Shown here one piece after another: positions 34,461-47,203 of a stretch of DNA of 64,000 bases; position 1 is the first letter of the stretch; every line of letters starts with the position of its first letter. The notes beneath the pieces were generated by a model. It did no database searches, had not been told where the DNA came from, and saw only the letters and a list, made by a program, of their open reading frames with translations. The stretch covers positions 34,448,352-34,512,351 of the forward strand of contig NC_044601.1 of assembly GCF_901933205.1 (NCBI RefSeq), read 5' to 3'. The stretch comes from Camarhynchus parvulus. Taxonomy: Eukaryota > Chordata > Aves > Passeriformes > Thraupidae. The position numbers and the translations under genes were made by a program.

Positions 34461-37363
34461 GCCTTGAGAATAGGCTTAAGGGTTCCTTACAGCTTGATTG
34501 GAAAATGCTTTACAGAATATCTCTGCAATTCATCAAACAGGTATAAGAGGCTAGCAACTTTACAGTAAAAGAAAATACTTGTAAATCCAATTCGTCCTGT
34601 TGTATTCATTTTCTGCAGTGTATGTAATTTTTAAAACCAGAAATCAATGTGACTGTCAGGATGAAAATCAGGATTAACTGTATCACATTGATTTTGCTGC
34701 TGCTTAGAGTAGCATCTGCTGTGGTTCTGAGCAAATCTTTAAATCACCGTATATGTGAACAGTGACAAGAAAATTATTTGTCTCTGGTATCCCAGTCCTG
34801 TTGGAAAGTAGGCAGCTGACCACAGTGAACTTCCCAGACATTTAGTCTAACTGGAAAGAAACCAGTGAACATTCTTTGGAAAATGCAGGTACATATTCAA
34901 ATAATTCACATGAAAAACATTATAAAGGGAAATATTAAGATAAAAAGGTATTATTTCTCTTAACATCAGTTGGGTGCTTAACCTTATTGTGCAGTGGCAA
35001 CTAGTACTGTATATCATGTTGATATTAGTGTCTGTGGAGCAGCATGTGGGAAGACAACAGCTTAGGGCTTTTATCTCTTAGAAGTTGACAAGGACAATTT
35101 TAATTTCCTGGAGGCATGACATTCTTTTACACGGTCCTTGTACTTGCACCAAAGTGCAAAGTAGAACCATTTGAAATCTTTCTTACAAGTCTAATCTTCC
35201 TTTAATTTGTATGTGTTATACAAAACTAATGCCTATAATATAGCAATAGGGACTCAAAAGTTCTGTTTTTACTGAGGATTTTTTTTTTGTGTTTTGTTTA
35301 CTCAGTATTTACTGAGTGTATTTGCTTACATAGATTTTTTGTACTTTGACAGATGGCAGTGAGAAATAACTAATCCTTTCTCTTCACACTCACCATTTTT
35401 ATTTTAAGTAGCTAAAATAAGTACTAATATATTTCTTTCCACCAAAATCTTTTTGCAATGAGTAAGCCTAGTAGAAGGTTTTTTACACATACATTGATAC
35501 AAACTCAGAAGGGTGTTTGACCCAACCTCACCAACCTGTTTCTTGGGAAAGAACACATTTGTATTGCATGAATTCTGTATTGACAAGATAGCTAATAACT
35601 CTTCATGGGACAACCAGCATGAGGGAATGTCTAAGAATCACTCTGTTGTGCTAAAAGAAAATGTGCTCTCAGGCAGTTCTGATGAGCATGAGTTTTACAG
35701 TATTCTAGTGCATTAAAAACCAAGACTCTGGATTACAAGAATTCCTAGAAGTTTAAGTTGTTTATTTTTGATTACTTCCTTAGTGAATAGAGACATTCAT
35801 ATGGAAGGACTTTGCTCAAAGTAGTTAGCTCCTGTTCAGAGAGACAAAGCCCTTGGGATATAGCTCGCTCAAGTAATGTGAGTCAGCATTTAAAAGCTAT
35901 AAATTTGTGTTGTGGTCTCTCCTAAATGAAAAGCAGATGACAAATTGAAATCAAGTCACCTAATTAGATACATTTGTTGGTTTGGCTTTTCCTTTTTCAT
36001 AAAAGTTTTCCTATTAACTGGGGTCCTAACCTACACAAATGAAACTCATTTCCCCTCTTTAATCCATCTAAAATTGAGTGTAAATAGAGATTTCAGGATG
36101 ATCTGCCAAAAGCTGAATTCTCTAGAAAATAAAAAGTGTAAAAAACACCCCAACAGTAGATTGCTCTTCAAGTGCTTTGTGTCTCCTGTTATATAGGAAA
36201 CTTGTTGGACTTGGCAAGGTTTTCTTTGTGATCACAGCAGCATTAATAACAACTTTCTAATTTGAAGATAGTATCAAGTCATGTAAAAGTATTAGAAAAC
36301 ATATATTGCACGCAACAAGTAACGGGGTTATAAATCTGACCCTTAGGATTCATCTTAATGACTGTGGTTTCATAAAGCTTTCCTCAGTGATAAACTTCGC
36401 AAGAATTTCTATTTAGCAGCCCTGCAGTCTTGTAAATACCATGTGAATAATTTCTCCAGTATGCGCTGTCTTGGTCTTCTTGCACCTCAAAAAATATTAT
36501 GTTTATTCCAGTTAAATAATCATACTTTAATAATGGTCTTTTCAGTTTCAACTTCTATAATTAATTCAAAAATTATTTCATCGATGTGTGCATACACACT
36601 TTCATATAAGTACATGTACACAAACACAAACTGCCTTGAGTACTGTTTAGAATGTTGTAGATATTGCTTATTTAGATTACTTCAACTTTCGTTCTCATAG
36701 AGATAATGCTGCACAATATATTTTATTTTATTTTTAATATTTAATTTTTAAATAAAATCTAGAAGTTCAAAATAATATTGACATACTTTAGCTAATACGG
36801 CCTTACAGAAATATCCAGATAATTGTTCAAACTTGCCTCGCTTTTATTGTAAGATTTTAGAGCACTTAATACTGATGAAGACAGGAAAGAGGGATGTAAT
36901 TAAGAGGCATGAATAGTTTCATTGAGAGTTTGCAAAAGTGGCCACAGTAAAAAATTCAGGAAGGAACCTAAACATTTAATTAAAAATACTTCCTCAAATT
37001 TGGAAATAGTGAACCAAAGTAAAGAACATGATAGGTTCATTAGGTATGGTTGAACAGAAAACACAGGTGCAGTAAACTCTGTCATTTATTTCATGACAAT
37101 TTAAACCACTAAGAATAGAATAATTTCTCAGCATAGGTATTATGGATGAAGACTAGGGAAGAAATTGTAATTTCTGCTGAAGAAACATCAGCGGTCAGAT
37201 GAATAAGATTTCCCTGAAGACAAAAAGAAAAACCAGTTTAAAAAAAAAAAAACCAAGATACATTATTGTACAAGGACAACATGTTGTCACGGCAGTGATG
37301 ATTTCCCATCTGTGGAAAGGATCAACAAAAGAGGTTATCCCCTTCATTTGGAGGACAGTTAGA

Positions 37364-37394
37364 ATAGGATTGGTATGTGGAAAACCAATCCTAT
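37364..37394. repeat. Hairpin, 11-bp stem and 9-base loop
   Basis: ATAGGATTGGT at 37364-37374 pairs perfectly with ACCAATCCTAT at 37384-37394. As RNA it would fold into a simple stem-loop, but the stem is too short for a microRNA precursor. Confidence 0.85.
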
Positions 37395-38429
37395 GGAAAA
37401 CCATAAATAGATATGGATTAGTAGTTATATACATTTTTAAGAGACCCACAGTAGGAGTTGTGAGGAGGGATAGAAAGAAAATTACAGTCAAGCAAGAAAG
37501 CATAATATAATAAGGAGAAAGATCAATGGATGCAGAGGAAGAAGCTAAGGAGGGGTAAAGATTAATGATAAAAAGAAAGTGAGGAAGAGAGCATCGCAGG
37601 TCAGGAAACATGAGAGGATGAGGTCAAGCTGAATTAGATCTGAAGTAGGTCAGTGAATTTAACTTCATTTACATATACTTTTTTTGATAATTTTTAAAGA
37701 AAGTTATAATTCAATATGAAAAAGCAGGAGCACACAAAAAAACACTAACTCTGTTTCTTCAGAGAAAGTCTTTCACATATGAAATAGAAGAGCAAAGATT
37801 ACCTCATTTCAATAACTATTGTGAATAACATTTGTCTAGATCATTAAAGCAAAATCAGAATAATTGCCTGTAGTAAAACAGATAATATATTTAAATTAAT
37901 TTTTTGAAATTCAACTAAAAAGGGTATCGATATTTTATAAAATACTTTCCAGAATCTCTTAGTCTTTTCTTGTATTTTATCCTCAAAAAAAACAAATTAT
38001 TTTTCATCTAACTTGTAAAGATCACTGACCCTACCTAAATGTGTTTGTGAATGATTCCTTCATGAAGAACCTGCCAATTTAATAAAAGAATCTCCAAGAG
38101 AGCTTTTGGAGAATGGTTTAGGTACTCCTCTCTTGGTAATGACCTAGGTTAACTTTTTTTTTTTTTTAATTTTTAGATTTTTTTAAATTAATAATGATCT
38201 CAAATAAATAATAGAGCTCCTAATAATAGGATTTTATTTAAATAACCCAAAGTTAGTATTCAGGATGTTATATGTTATATAGTTTTCTAAATAATTGTAT
38301 TTGGACAGATACACATTAAAAGATAACTTCAGTCTTCATTGAATATATTTAAATTAAAAAGATTTTTAAGATCAAATAGATCAGAAGCTAATGGTGGTCT
38401 TTTCTTCCATAATGCTGATACAAAGAGAT

Positions 38430-38793
38430 CTGGGATAACACCAGCTGTTCCAAAATATGAGAAGTCTCTGTCACCTTCCAGTACTTAAAGCAGGCTTAGA
38501 AAAAGGCTGAACAACTTCTTGTGCAGGTAGATAATGATAGAACAGAAAGAATGGCTTTAAACTGAAAGAGTAGAGATTTATATTAAATGCAAGGAAGAAA
38601 TTATTTAGAGGGAGGTGAGATGCTAGAATAGGTTTTCCAGAGAAGTTGATGATGCATCATCTCTGGAAGTGTTTAAGACCAGGATAGGTAGGATTTGAGC
38701 AACCTGGTCTTATAGAAATTGTCTCTGCTCTGGCAGGGGAGTTGGGACTAAGATGATCCTTTAAGGTCCTTCTAACCCAAACCATTCTATAAT
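38430..38793 (+). mobile_element. CR1 LINE 3'-end fragment, diverged
   Basis: Old sense-orientation CR1 end. Recognisable parts are GGAAGTGTTTAAGACCAGGA near 38664, the CTGGTCTTATAGAAATTGTC block near 38704, CTCTGGCAGGGGAGTTGGGA near 38729, GATGATCCTTTAAGGTCCTT near 38753 and the ACCCAAACCATTCTATAATT end. The left half (38430-38660) is strongly diverged and its limit is approximate. Confidence 0.9.
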
Positions 38794-39339
38794 TAACTTT
38801 TTGGATAAGAGGTCTGTAGACTACTGAAGAACTTTGAATAGGGGCAGAAAAAACCACTCCTTCCTGCTTCAGCTTTTAAACAGAAACTTTCTTTTTATTC
38901 CTTTTCTGCATGCACGTACAAAGCATTTTGAATTATTATGTAGATTTGCTACTGAGACACTTTTAACATAAGAGAAAACTGAGACTACTAAACTTTATAA
39001 CATGAGAACTGTTTTACAATTTTATTTAAAAACACACTGTATGTATTAGTAAATCATGGCAAACACATCACTCATGATTATGGACTTTGACTGTCTTTGC
39101 TCCAAAGTATTTCCTGAATTATTTGTCTGTTTCACATAGTGTTTGGAAATGTGAAAGAAAAACATAAATGAATGACTGTATGATGGTCTCTCTTTGGTTA
39201 TATATGTAATATTGTTGGGAGACCCTTAATCCTTTTCAACTTTACTTCTGTCCCTCTCTTACGACCATATTTTAAATCAATAAATTTGAATTCATTTTTG
39301 TGCTTTACATCTTGTTGATTTTCCTTGTTTTTCATTCAG

Positions 39340-39396
39340 ACATTGTAAGTGACGAGACCCAAGTGACAGTACCATGTGCCTGGACAACACACCAAG
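39340..39396 (+). other. Candidate 57-bp exon-like segment
   Basis: A polypyrimidine run and TTCATTCAG acceptor at 39331-39339 precede 57 bp with one open frame of 18 full codons (beginning IVSDETQVTV...), ending CCAAG before GTAGAC. The length is a multiple of three, so it could be a cassette exon. The donor is weak because it lacks G at +5, and I recognise no protein family. It may equally be chance. Confidence 0.15.
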
Positions 39397-42300
39397 GTAG
39401 ACTTCCAGAATTTCTGTCTGTGTGTCTCTCTCTGTCTCTAACAAAGAACTCTGTTGACAGGTCTGCTGTAGAATCCAGGACTGGGAACCTCTCTCTCACT
39501 CTCTTTCCCCTGCCCCCTCCACTGGCCCACCCTCTCTCTCTTTTTCTCTTTAAGTTGTTAAGCAACATAAATCCCATCTTGACTTCTTAAAGGCACATAG
39601 CTTAGGTAAATATAATTGTGAGAGGGTCAGCATTTGCAGACCATGTGTTCCATTAAAGCTGGTTTTTATGTACAGACTTTGAGAATTATCCCACCCTAAT
39701 CCATGTCAAGGGTATTTGCAAATCTCAGTCACTCTCGACTTCTCATGGGTGGGCTGTGACAAATAGGGAGGAACGCTCCATTAAATTATAAAGTCTTCAT
39801 CATCTGACCTGGTTGATCTCTTGCAGATTAGTTTTATTTTAATTGTAACTTTATAGCTGATCACCTATGTACAGCATTTTATCTCTCTAATAACTCACTG
39901 CATTTATTTGGAGTGTAAGTGTACTTATTGTTAGTATATTTTTCTTCTAAAATAATAAAGAATTATTTTAAGCAGGGGACTTATTCTCCCATTAATCTTG
40001 GAGTAGTTTCTAATTAGTTCAACCTTTCTAATGCTGTGACATACACCTTTGAAATTTTATAAAGTTTTTTAATATGAAAGAACATAGGAGAAGTGATGCC
40101 TGAAAGATCCTTTTAGCATGAAAATTATTATGAATTTGCAGATACAGATATTAATAATTTTAAAAACTAAATTACATTCCTGTGTCAGCTAACGTTACGC
40201 AGTGATGATACATTAGTTTGTCAGCTCTGGAATTGGCCTCTTTTCCAATCTGATTTATTATGACTCATCTGCAGAATGAATAAGGTCTCTAAGCTCACCA
40301 ATTTATAACACAACACACTTTTCACATAATCTTGGAGATGTTCAGGTACAGAATGGATGGGATTGTTGCAAGCATGTTGCAAGATTGTTGCAGTGAAAGA
40401 GTAAGCAGATTTATATCAGATAGGATGTGTTTTGTTATACTGGTATAAATCCAAATTACTTCCATCTTGGCCTGGTATTAAAGAAAACAAAGTTCAAACA
40501 GCAAGTTAGTTAAAACTTCTGCTGGTGTAAATGCGGCAGGAATCTGTGTTATTTTGTCTGATTAATTCTATACTCAAATAAAAAGTACAAAAACCTATTC
40601 AAGTCATTAAACATGCTGTACAAAAACCACTCTCCAACATTATGATTGGCTGAAGAGTAGAACTAATGCAGAGGGATTAAAATTCACTTTCTTTCAGCAA
40701 AAAAGGAAATGTGTGCTTATTAGTCTCTCTAAATGCGAGACTCTTATAATTCTTTAATTTTGAATAAATTGTTTGGGTACAGTTTATTTTTAAGAGCAGA
40801 TCTGTGAATCTCTTTTTCAATAATATTTGTATTCCAGTACCACTGTGATTAAAGTGTCTATCGCAATTTTAAGTGTTGGAATTGATATATAATTTATTTT
40901 CCTATAGAATATGCTTTAGAGATTTTTCTGCTTCTGTTCAAGACTTTAGAACTTTTTGTTCAATCCTCTTTTTTCATTACTGGTATAATTTTTAATTATT
41001 TGGAATATTGCTTTCTTTATTCATCACTTCCTTTTCCTAGCAACTGATAACTTTTGAAAGACCTCCTTATATTCACTTTCCTAATGATAAGCAAAGAAAT
41101 AGATCATAAAAAAACAGAAGTGAGGTAGGAAATGGTTGTTGTTGGACAGGTCAAAGCCTATTAGAGCTTGTACAACTGCAGCATAGGCTTAAGCACTTTG
41201 TATTTAAATTCATATTAAATGTATTAAGAAGTTCAGTAGAAAAGTATTTTTCCCCTTCAGTAATAAAAAGCCTTCACCACAATATTTTCAGAATTTCTAT
41301 AGTCAGGAATTTGATTGCCTGAGAAGTGCTGGGTTGTTTCCATTGAACCTAGAGGGTTTCATGAAGACCCTGAAATGTTCTTTGTCCTCTGATACAGATT
41401 TTTTTCCCTAAAATCAAAAGATTTTGGGTAAAGATTTTTGGGGAACGATTTTTCAGGAAAAGACTTTGTTAAGATTACACAAGGTTTCTTTCACTTTTTT
41501 TTTTTTTAAACTGGTTTTATTCCAAGTTTCCCCAAAATATTATTCTTGAATAGTTATATCATCTGTCAAACGCTTTCATACAGTTTTAATCTCTAGTTTT
41601 ATTACATTGAAAGCAGAGGAGTCCTATTAGGGATTAATATCTTGATTATTCTAATTAAAATAAACCAAAATCCAAGAAAGGGTTAACCTCCTGGAGCTCA
41701 ACAGAACTTGGTCCATCTGTGCAGTCTTACTGTACTTTTCACCCATCTGTGCTATTGTGTCTTGGTTTAGCTGTTTGCCATGTTTTGCTTTGTGGTATTT
41801 GTATTAACTTGCAAATTTTTTCCATCAATGGATTCTTTAAGAGCTTTAAGTTGGAGGACACTTGAAACTTGATGGGAATCAAAAAGCAGCTCCAGATTTT
41901 GTGTCTCAGATTCTTGGTATAAATTTATGATTAATGTTGTTTACTTGGATTTCACTATCTTTTACTCTTGAAATTATTTGGACTACCCCCAAGACTAAAA
42001 ACAATAGAATAATCTGCTTGTGTCTCTTGAGTCCCCTTGGTCTCTGTTGGCTGGTTCTAGTTGCTGTGGTTTTGCATTTATAGGACAAAGTGCTTACAAG
42101 AATAGCAGCATTATAAAACTTAATGAGGCAAAAAATATCAGTGAGGTCTGATCACCACATAAAACACCACCTTTTGGGATTATGTTGATGACTGAAATAA
42201 TTACCTTGGGTTTTCATTGTAACTAGGTTTCAGCTGAAAAAGAAGTCACTTTTTCCTATTAATATAAGCTTTTTTTTAAGTAGGTCAATGAAATGGTTTA

Positions 42301-42544
42301 AATGATTCATAAATGTTTCAAGATTTTCATTATATCAAACAAAGGTAGATTTAAATTAACCAGTGCATTCTTTAATATCTGTGATACTTCTTAACTAAGA
42401 AGGAGGAAATAATTTTAGAAGTGCTATTTTCAGTACTTTAAAGTCCTGTAATAATTAGAATGCTGAGAACCTTAAAAATACAAGGTACCTTTTTTTAGAA
42501 GACACTTCTCTCTCTGTGACTTTGTGTAGTGCCTATGAAAGTAT

Positions 42545-42586
42545 AATATTATCTTAGTAATTCACAATATTATCTTAGTAGGTCAC
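42545..42586. repeat. 21-bp tandem duplication
   Basis: Two adjacent 21-bp copies, AATATTATCTTAGTA followed by ATTCAC or GGTCAC. They differ at only two positions. Confidence 0.85.
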
Positions 42587-45500
42587 AATAGTGAAAACTT
42601 GAAATCCACAAATACCTATAGCACTACCACAATATTTTCTGTCCTTTCCAGCATACCTGCCATGTCTGTGGAATAAGTTGTGAGGAATAAGAATTCAAGA
42701 CAGCTGTGTTTGAATTTGGGGATCTAGATAGTTGCAATCCAAGAAATATCTCTGTGTTGCTGTTGGTAACAAGCAGCTGCTGTTTTGCTGACATTTAATG
42801 ATGGTAAAAGAGCTCAGTGTTACAAAAACAAACAAACAACCCAGAAAAGGTTCACCTCTGACTTCTTCAGTCCTAAGTGATCAATAAAGAATAGATAATT
42901 TGTCAGGAACATATTGTGAAGCTCAGCTTAGCACAAAGTTCAAGTTAGAGAAAGTACAAATTATTTTTCTTTCTGATAAAGGCCTGATCCCTTCAGGTTA
43001 TAATGGTGTTTCTCAGTATCTGAGTTTTCAGTTTGACAGTCTATATTCATTCTGTCTAACAGAATAACATGTAGAAAACTGTTTTTCTTCAGACAAAGTT
43101 TGTCTCGGTAAATATAATTATGTTGAGAAGTTTTTGAATACACTGTAGAACTGGTCATAGTGTAATTAGATACACTAAAATGGATCATATTTTAAGAATT
43201 TAAAAGCTAGAGTGTTTGATATCAAAGTCAAAAATAAGAAAAGTCTTGTCTGAATTCATAATTTCTCTTGTATTTAATAGTTTTTCATCCAAGAATTCCT
43301 CAGAAAACAGTAATATTAAGCAGTTTTTCAAAGTGGTTAAACAGTTTTTGTAGATAAATACCTTTGTGTATTCTGGTGCACGTTTCTTGCAATTCAGTGG
43401 AATTAGAAGCCCTTGTAAAATAAAATTTTATCCATTCACAGGTTATTCAACAGGGGACCTTGATATCATTGCCTATCACAGCAGATCATTGAATTTATTT
43501 GTTAAAGAGAAATTGCTTTATGTCCTATCAGTTGTATAAATTTTGATTCATGGCATGCTCTGTTTTGATAAAATTTCAGTCCAGAAAATCAATAGCTAGA
43601 TTAACAAAACACATAGATTAAAAACATTAAGCTGTTCATTTTGGCTGAATGTTAGTTTTTCCGTAGTCTAGAGTAGGAAGAAATAAAGTTTTATAAGGAG
43701 CATATTCCCTTTCTTCCTTATGCCCTTGTGAAAATGTACCCAGCTGGGCTAAATTATGTGCCTTGGAAACAAAGTTCACAGATATTAAAAAAGGACCTCT
43801 TAGAATTGTCAGTTTTCAATTTCCCACATAGCTGTTTCCTTTTAAGTGTATTTGATCTGGGGCAGATGGATAATTTCAGCACAACTATAACCCTGCGTGC
43901 TCCTAATGAAGACAGAACAAAGGGTCTTCCTTCTCTGAAAACTAAATAGTTTATTCCCCTGCTTGGTGTAAGAAATGTGGGAGGGAAAGCCTTGAATGCA
44001 GAGAGAGTAAAACACTGACCTGAAACACAAAAGGGCAAAGTAGTAGTAAGCTGTGAAAAAAAGACTGCTACCTAGCTAAAAGAGTTTGATTGTGTACAGG
44101 TCCCCTGGGAAGTGCAGAGGCAGCTCTGCAGGGTTGAGGAGGAAGATAGGAATAGGCTGGAGTGCTTGGACAAGGGGCAGGTGTAAAATTTTAGGTAAGA
44201 TGGGTCTGTAGCTAGAAACTGGGAATTGGAACCAGGATACTAGAGACAATTATGAAGTTAATTGTACCAACAATAAATACATTTTCGGTTTAATACCTTT
44301 TCCTTAGAGGGAAGGTAAATTACTATGATTCTAAGATTGCTGACTATCATCAGCAAAACTAGATGGCTTGTATCTCGGTGGGGAAAGTTACACTGAGGAA
44401 TAATATATTCCCTTTTAATTCTCTAGAGCTTTGGAAAATATTTCTGGTTTTCCCACATCCTAGGAAGTAGATACCTTCTACTTTTTTTTTGCCTTGCAGT
44501 ATTTCTAGACCAGCTGTTTTCTTGTTCTCATTCCTCTAATTTCTTAGTCTTCATCTTCTGTCTGCTTTATTTTTTTTCCTTTTTCCTCCTCCATATCCTG
44601 ACTACTCACTGTGAAAAGAGAACACACTCTTCAAGACATCTATTGTAGAGGACAATGAATTTTGTAAACCCATTAATTACCATGGTGTGTTTTAACTTTT
44701 TGGAAACTACAAGATATTATTTCACATTTTTGACAGGTAAGTAATGTTTCAACCATTTCTTCTGTTGGAAAGGAAAAACAGGGCAAGTCTTGTGAATTTT
44801 TATCCTGGTAGCTGTGGCCTTCATGCTCATTTTGGACTTGTAACTTGATAGTCATGACTTTACAGAGGATACTGACAAAAACAGCTTCAAAATTTCCTTG
44901 TTACCTTTTTACCTCTTTTTGTACTTAAGAGAAGTGATGAGTCTTTGATAAAGTGGAGTCTTCAGCAGGATACATGTCTATCATTTTATCGCAGGAAATG
45001 AGAATGGGAGACGTGTTATGTATACAAGATTGTTTTCTGGATGATAGTGGAGATTTAGAATGCATCCATATCCACTTTGAGACTATATTTGTAGATCATT
45101 AGCAGAAACTAATTTCCAAATTACTGGCATCTAATTCAGCCAAATCCTACACACACCACTAAGGTGGAGTGTAAAATATATTCTGCTTATGATATTAACC
45201 AAGTAATATGAAAACTCTTTGTACTGTAGAACACACTAGATTTAACCAGAGTTAATCTTGCATTAGAAAGCATGACTTTCTCATTTATGCAGCAGACTCA
45301 GTACAGAATAATATAGCAATATGAATTATTTCCAATATAATTCTGTGGACTTTAGTTTATTGAAATAATTCAGAAAATTTAACAGTAAAATGAGACTATA
45401 ATAGTGCATGTTACTGCTTGTGTAGAAACAGACAGAAAGCATAAGCACTGCAGTAAGCACAACCACTTGAGACAACTAGCTCGATGACAATTTAATGCAC

Positions 45501-46910
45501 ATGGTGATAACGAGAAAAATGAGACGAAGAGAGCAGAGTTTGACATTGGTAGGATGACACTGAGTGCTTGAAATGAGTTCCTAGCCCTGGAGAGAGTCCA
45601 CAGGGGGCAGGAGTCCCCCACACCCACTCCTTGTGCTGCAGCAAGCACCCTACTGCACACACAGGAGCCCTTCTGTGGCAGCAGCTGGCTGCACCAATCT
45701 GACACTTCCCTTCCCACCAGTGAGCAAGGAAAGCACAAAAATGCAGAAATAGACACAATGCAACTGGGAAGTTGTCACTGTAGATTGAAGGAACAAAAGT
45801 TACCAGTTTTGTAATTAGACTTTTGTGTCTTGCTGGAAAAATAATGAATTTAGGTCACTGTGAAAGTAGTCTCAGAATTATATATTACACTCAACTAAAA
45901 TTAACATATCAGTTAAGAGATTCATTTGATGCTACAGTAACAGAAATGCAAGTCTGAGACAGATTTAATGCTTTGTGGCAGTGTTCTGGGATAATTTTTT
46001 TTTCTTAATTTTATTTACACATGACCTTTAAAACTCATATTTTGTTAAGAAATCATTCATATCAAAACTGTTTATTTTAAAACTGCATTTATAGCAATTT
46101 ATATTTTGCAATTATAGAGTGGGTAAAATAATGCTGCAGGAGTATTAAAAAACCCCGATGAATAAATTTGATATTATATGTTAGTTAAAACAATGCTTCA
46201 GCAAACATTCATATTACATGTTAGATTTAGGAGTATTTAAATGTTTTTAAAAATGTAAAATCAAAAGTAGAGTTTGAATAATTTTATTCAGTGCCACAAG
46301 GGTTTTTTTCAGTTTTCCTTTTATTTAGTTATTTATTTCTCATTCCATCCTCACATGGAACCTTAACATTAATATTTGCAAACACTGAATATCACTGATG
46401 ATACCACCAATTTTAATCAGAAATTAAAAAAACCTCTGATTTTAAAAATCCTCAAAGCACAGTATAAGGTGTACTAACCAACAGTGTAAAATAAAGGCAG
46501 AAGAATTGAAAGCTCAAGAAAAATTTAGGATGAATGTTGCAATCAAGTAAATTAGAAGTGGAATCTTTAAGCAGACAATGATAGTGTGAGAAAACTACCT
46601 TAGCGATGAAACTGTCTCATTGGCCCAACACACAATTCAAATATTGTGTAGGTGGTTGTTTCTGCTTATTCTCTCACCATTCCTAAAAATCTCAATTAAA
46701 CCTCCAGTGCTTTACTCCAAAATCCATTTAGACTAGCCTTCCTAAAAAAGGAAGCCTCAGGCCTTCTATAAATAAAACAATAATCTGAAAATCTGCCAAT
46801 GCAGTACTGCCCCCATACATATTCATATGAGTAGCTTTGTTAAGTGGAAAGAACATGCTATTGAGGTTAAGAAATATTGACTTGCTGTATATAACAAACT
46901 GGCACAACAG

Positions 46911-47203
46911 TTAAACGTGGCGGGTGATCAGGTTGCGCTGGCAGGGACTTGACACACTTGCAGAAGCCTGCCCAAGGGTTGCTGACTTTGTGCCTAGCCC
47001 TGTAGAGCCATACCATTCCACGTTCCCATCCAACATGTACTTAAGGAATACATCAAATTCATTTGATCTAGACATGGGGCTAAACTGCAGGAAAGCTAAG
47101 TAGTCATCCATGCTCCAGGGAAGCATCACTATTCTGATACTTATCTTGAATTCAATTGAGAGAGAGTCAGGCCTCTTAGCAAAAACAGGTAGAGATAAGA
47201 ACA
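46911..47203 (-). other. Candidate terminal-exon-like open frame
   Basis: On the minus strand, a TTTGGATATTTCAG acceptor-like site precedes about 97 codons open to a TAA at 46913-46911. The composition is balanced (charged, aromatic and small residues) and differs from the low-complexity frames elsewhere in the window. A few CpGs lie in the last 60 bp, unlike the flanks. I recognise no domain, and no minus-strand AATAAA was seen close downstream. It may be a real exon, a decayed gene copy or an unrecognised repeat. Confidence 0.2.

Larger units (their letters stand above)
32653..38429. other. AT-rich non-coding DNA
   Basis: No transposon or gene recognised in 5.8 kb. It contains a 20-bp perfect palindrome at 34441-34460 and an 11-bp stem hairpin at 37364-37394 (listed separately), an ATTTT repeat near 34190-34208, an A run near 37241 and a T run near 38154-38168. 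Open frames such as 37195-37611 on the minus strand (138 codons) are low-complexity, hydrophobic and unsupported. Confidence 0.6.

Noticed and set aside
37195..37611. 138-codon minus-strand frame, hydrophobic
   Set aside because: Hydrophobicity follows from antisense A-rich sequence (poly-A gives Phe); no start context or homology recognisable.
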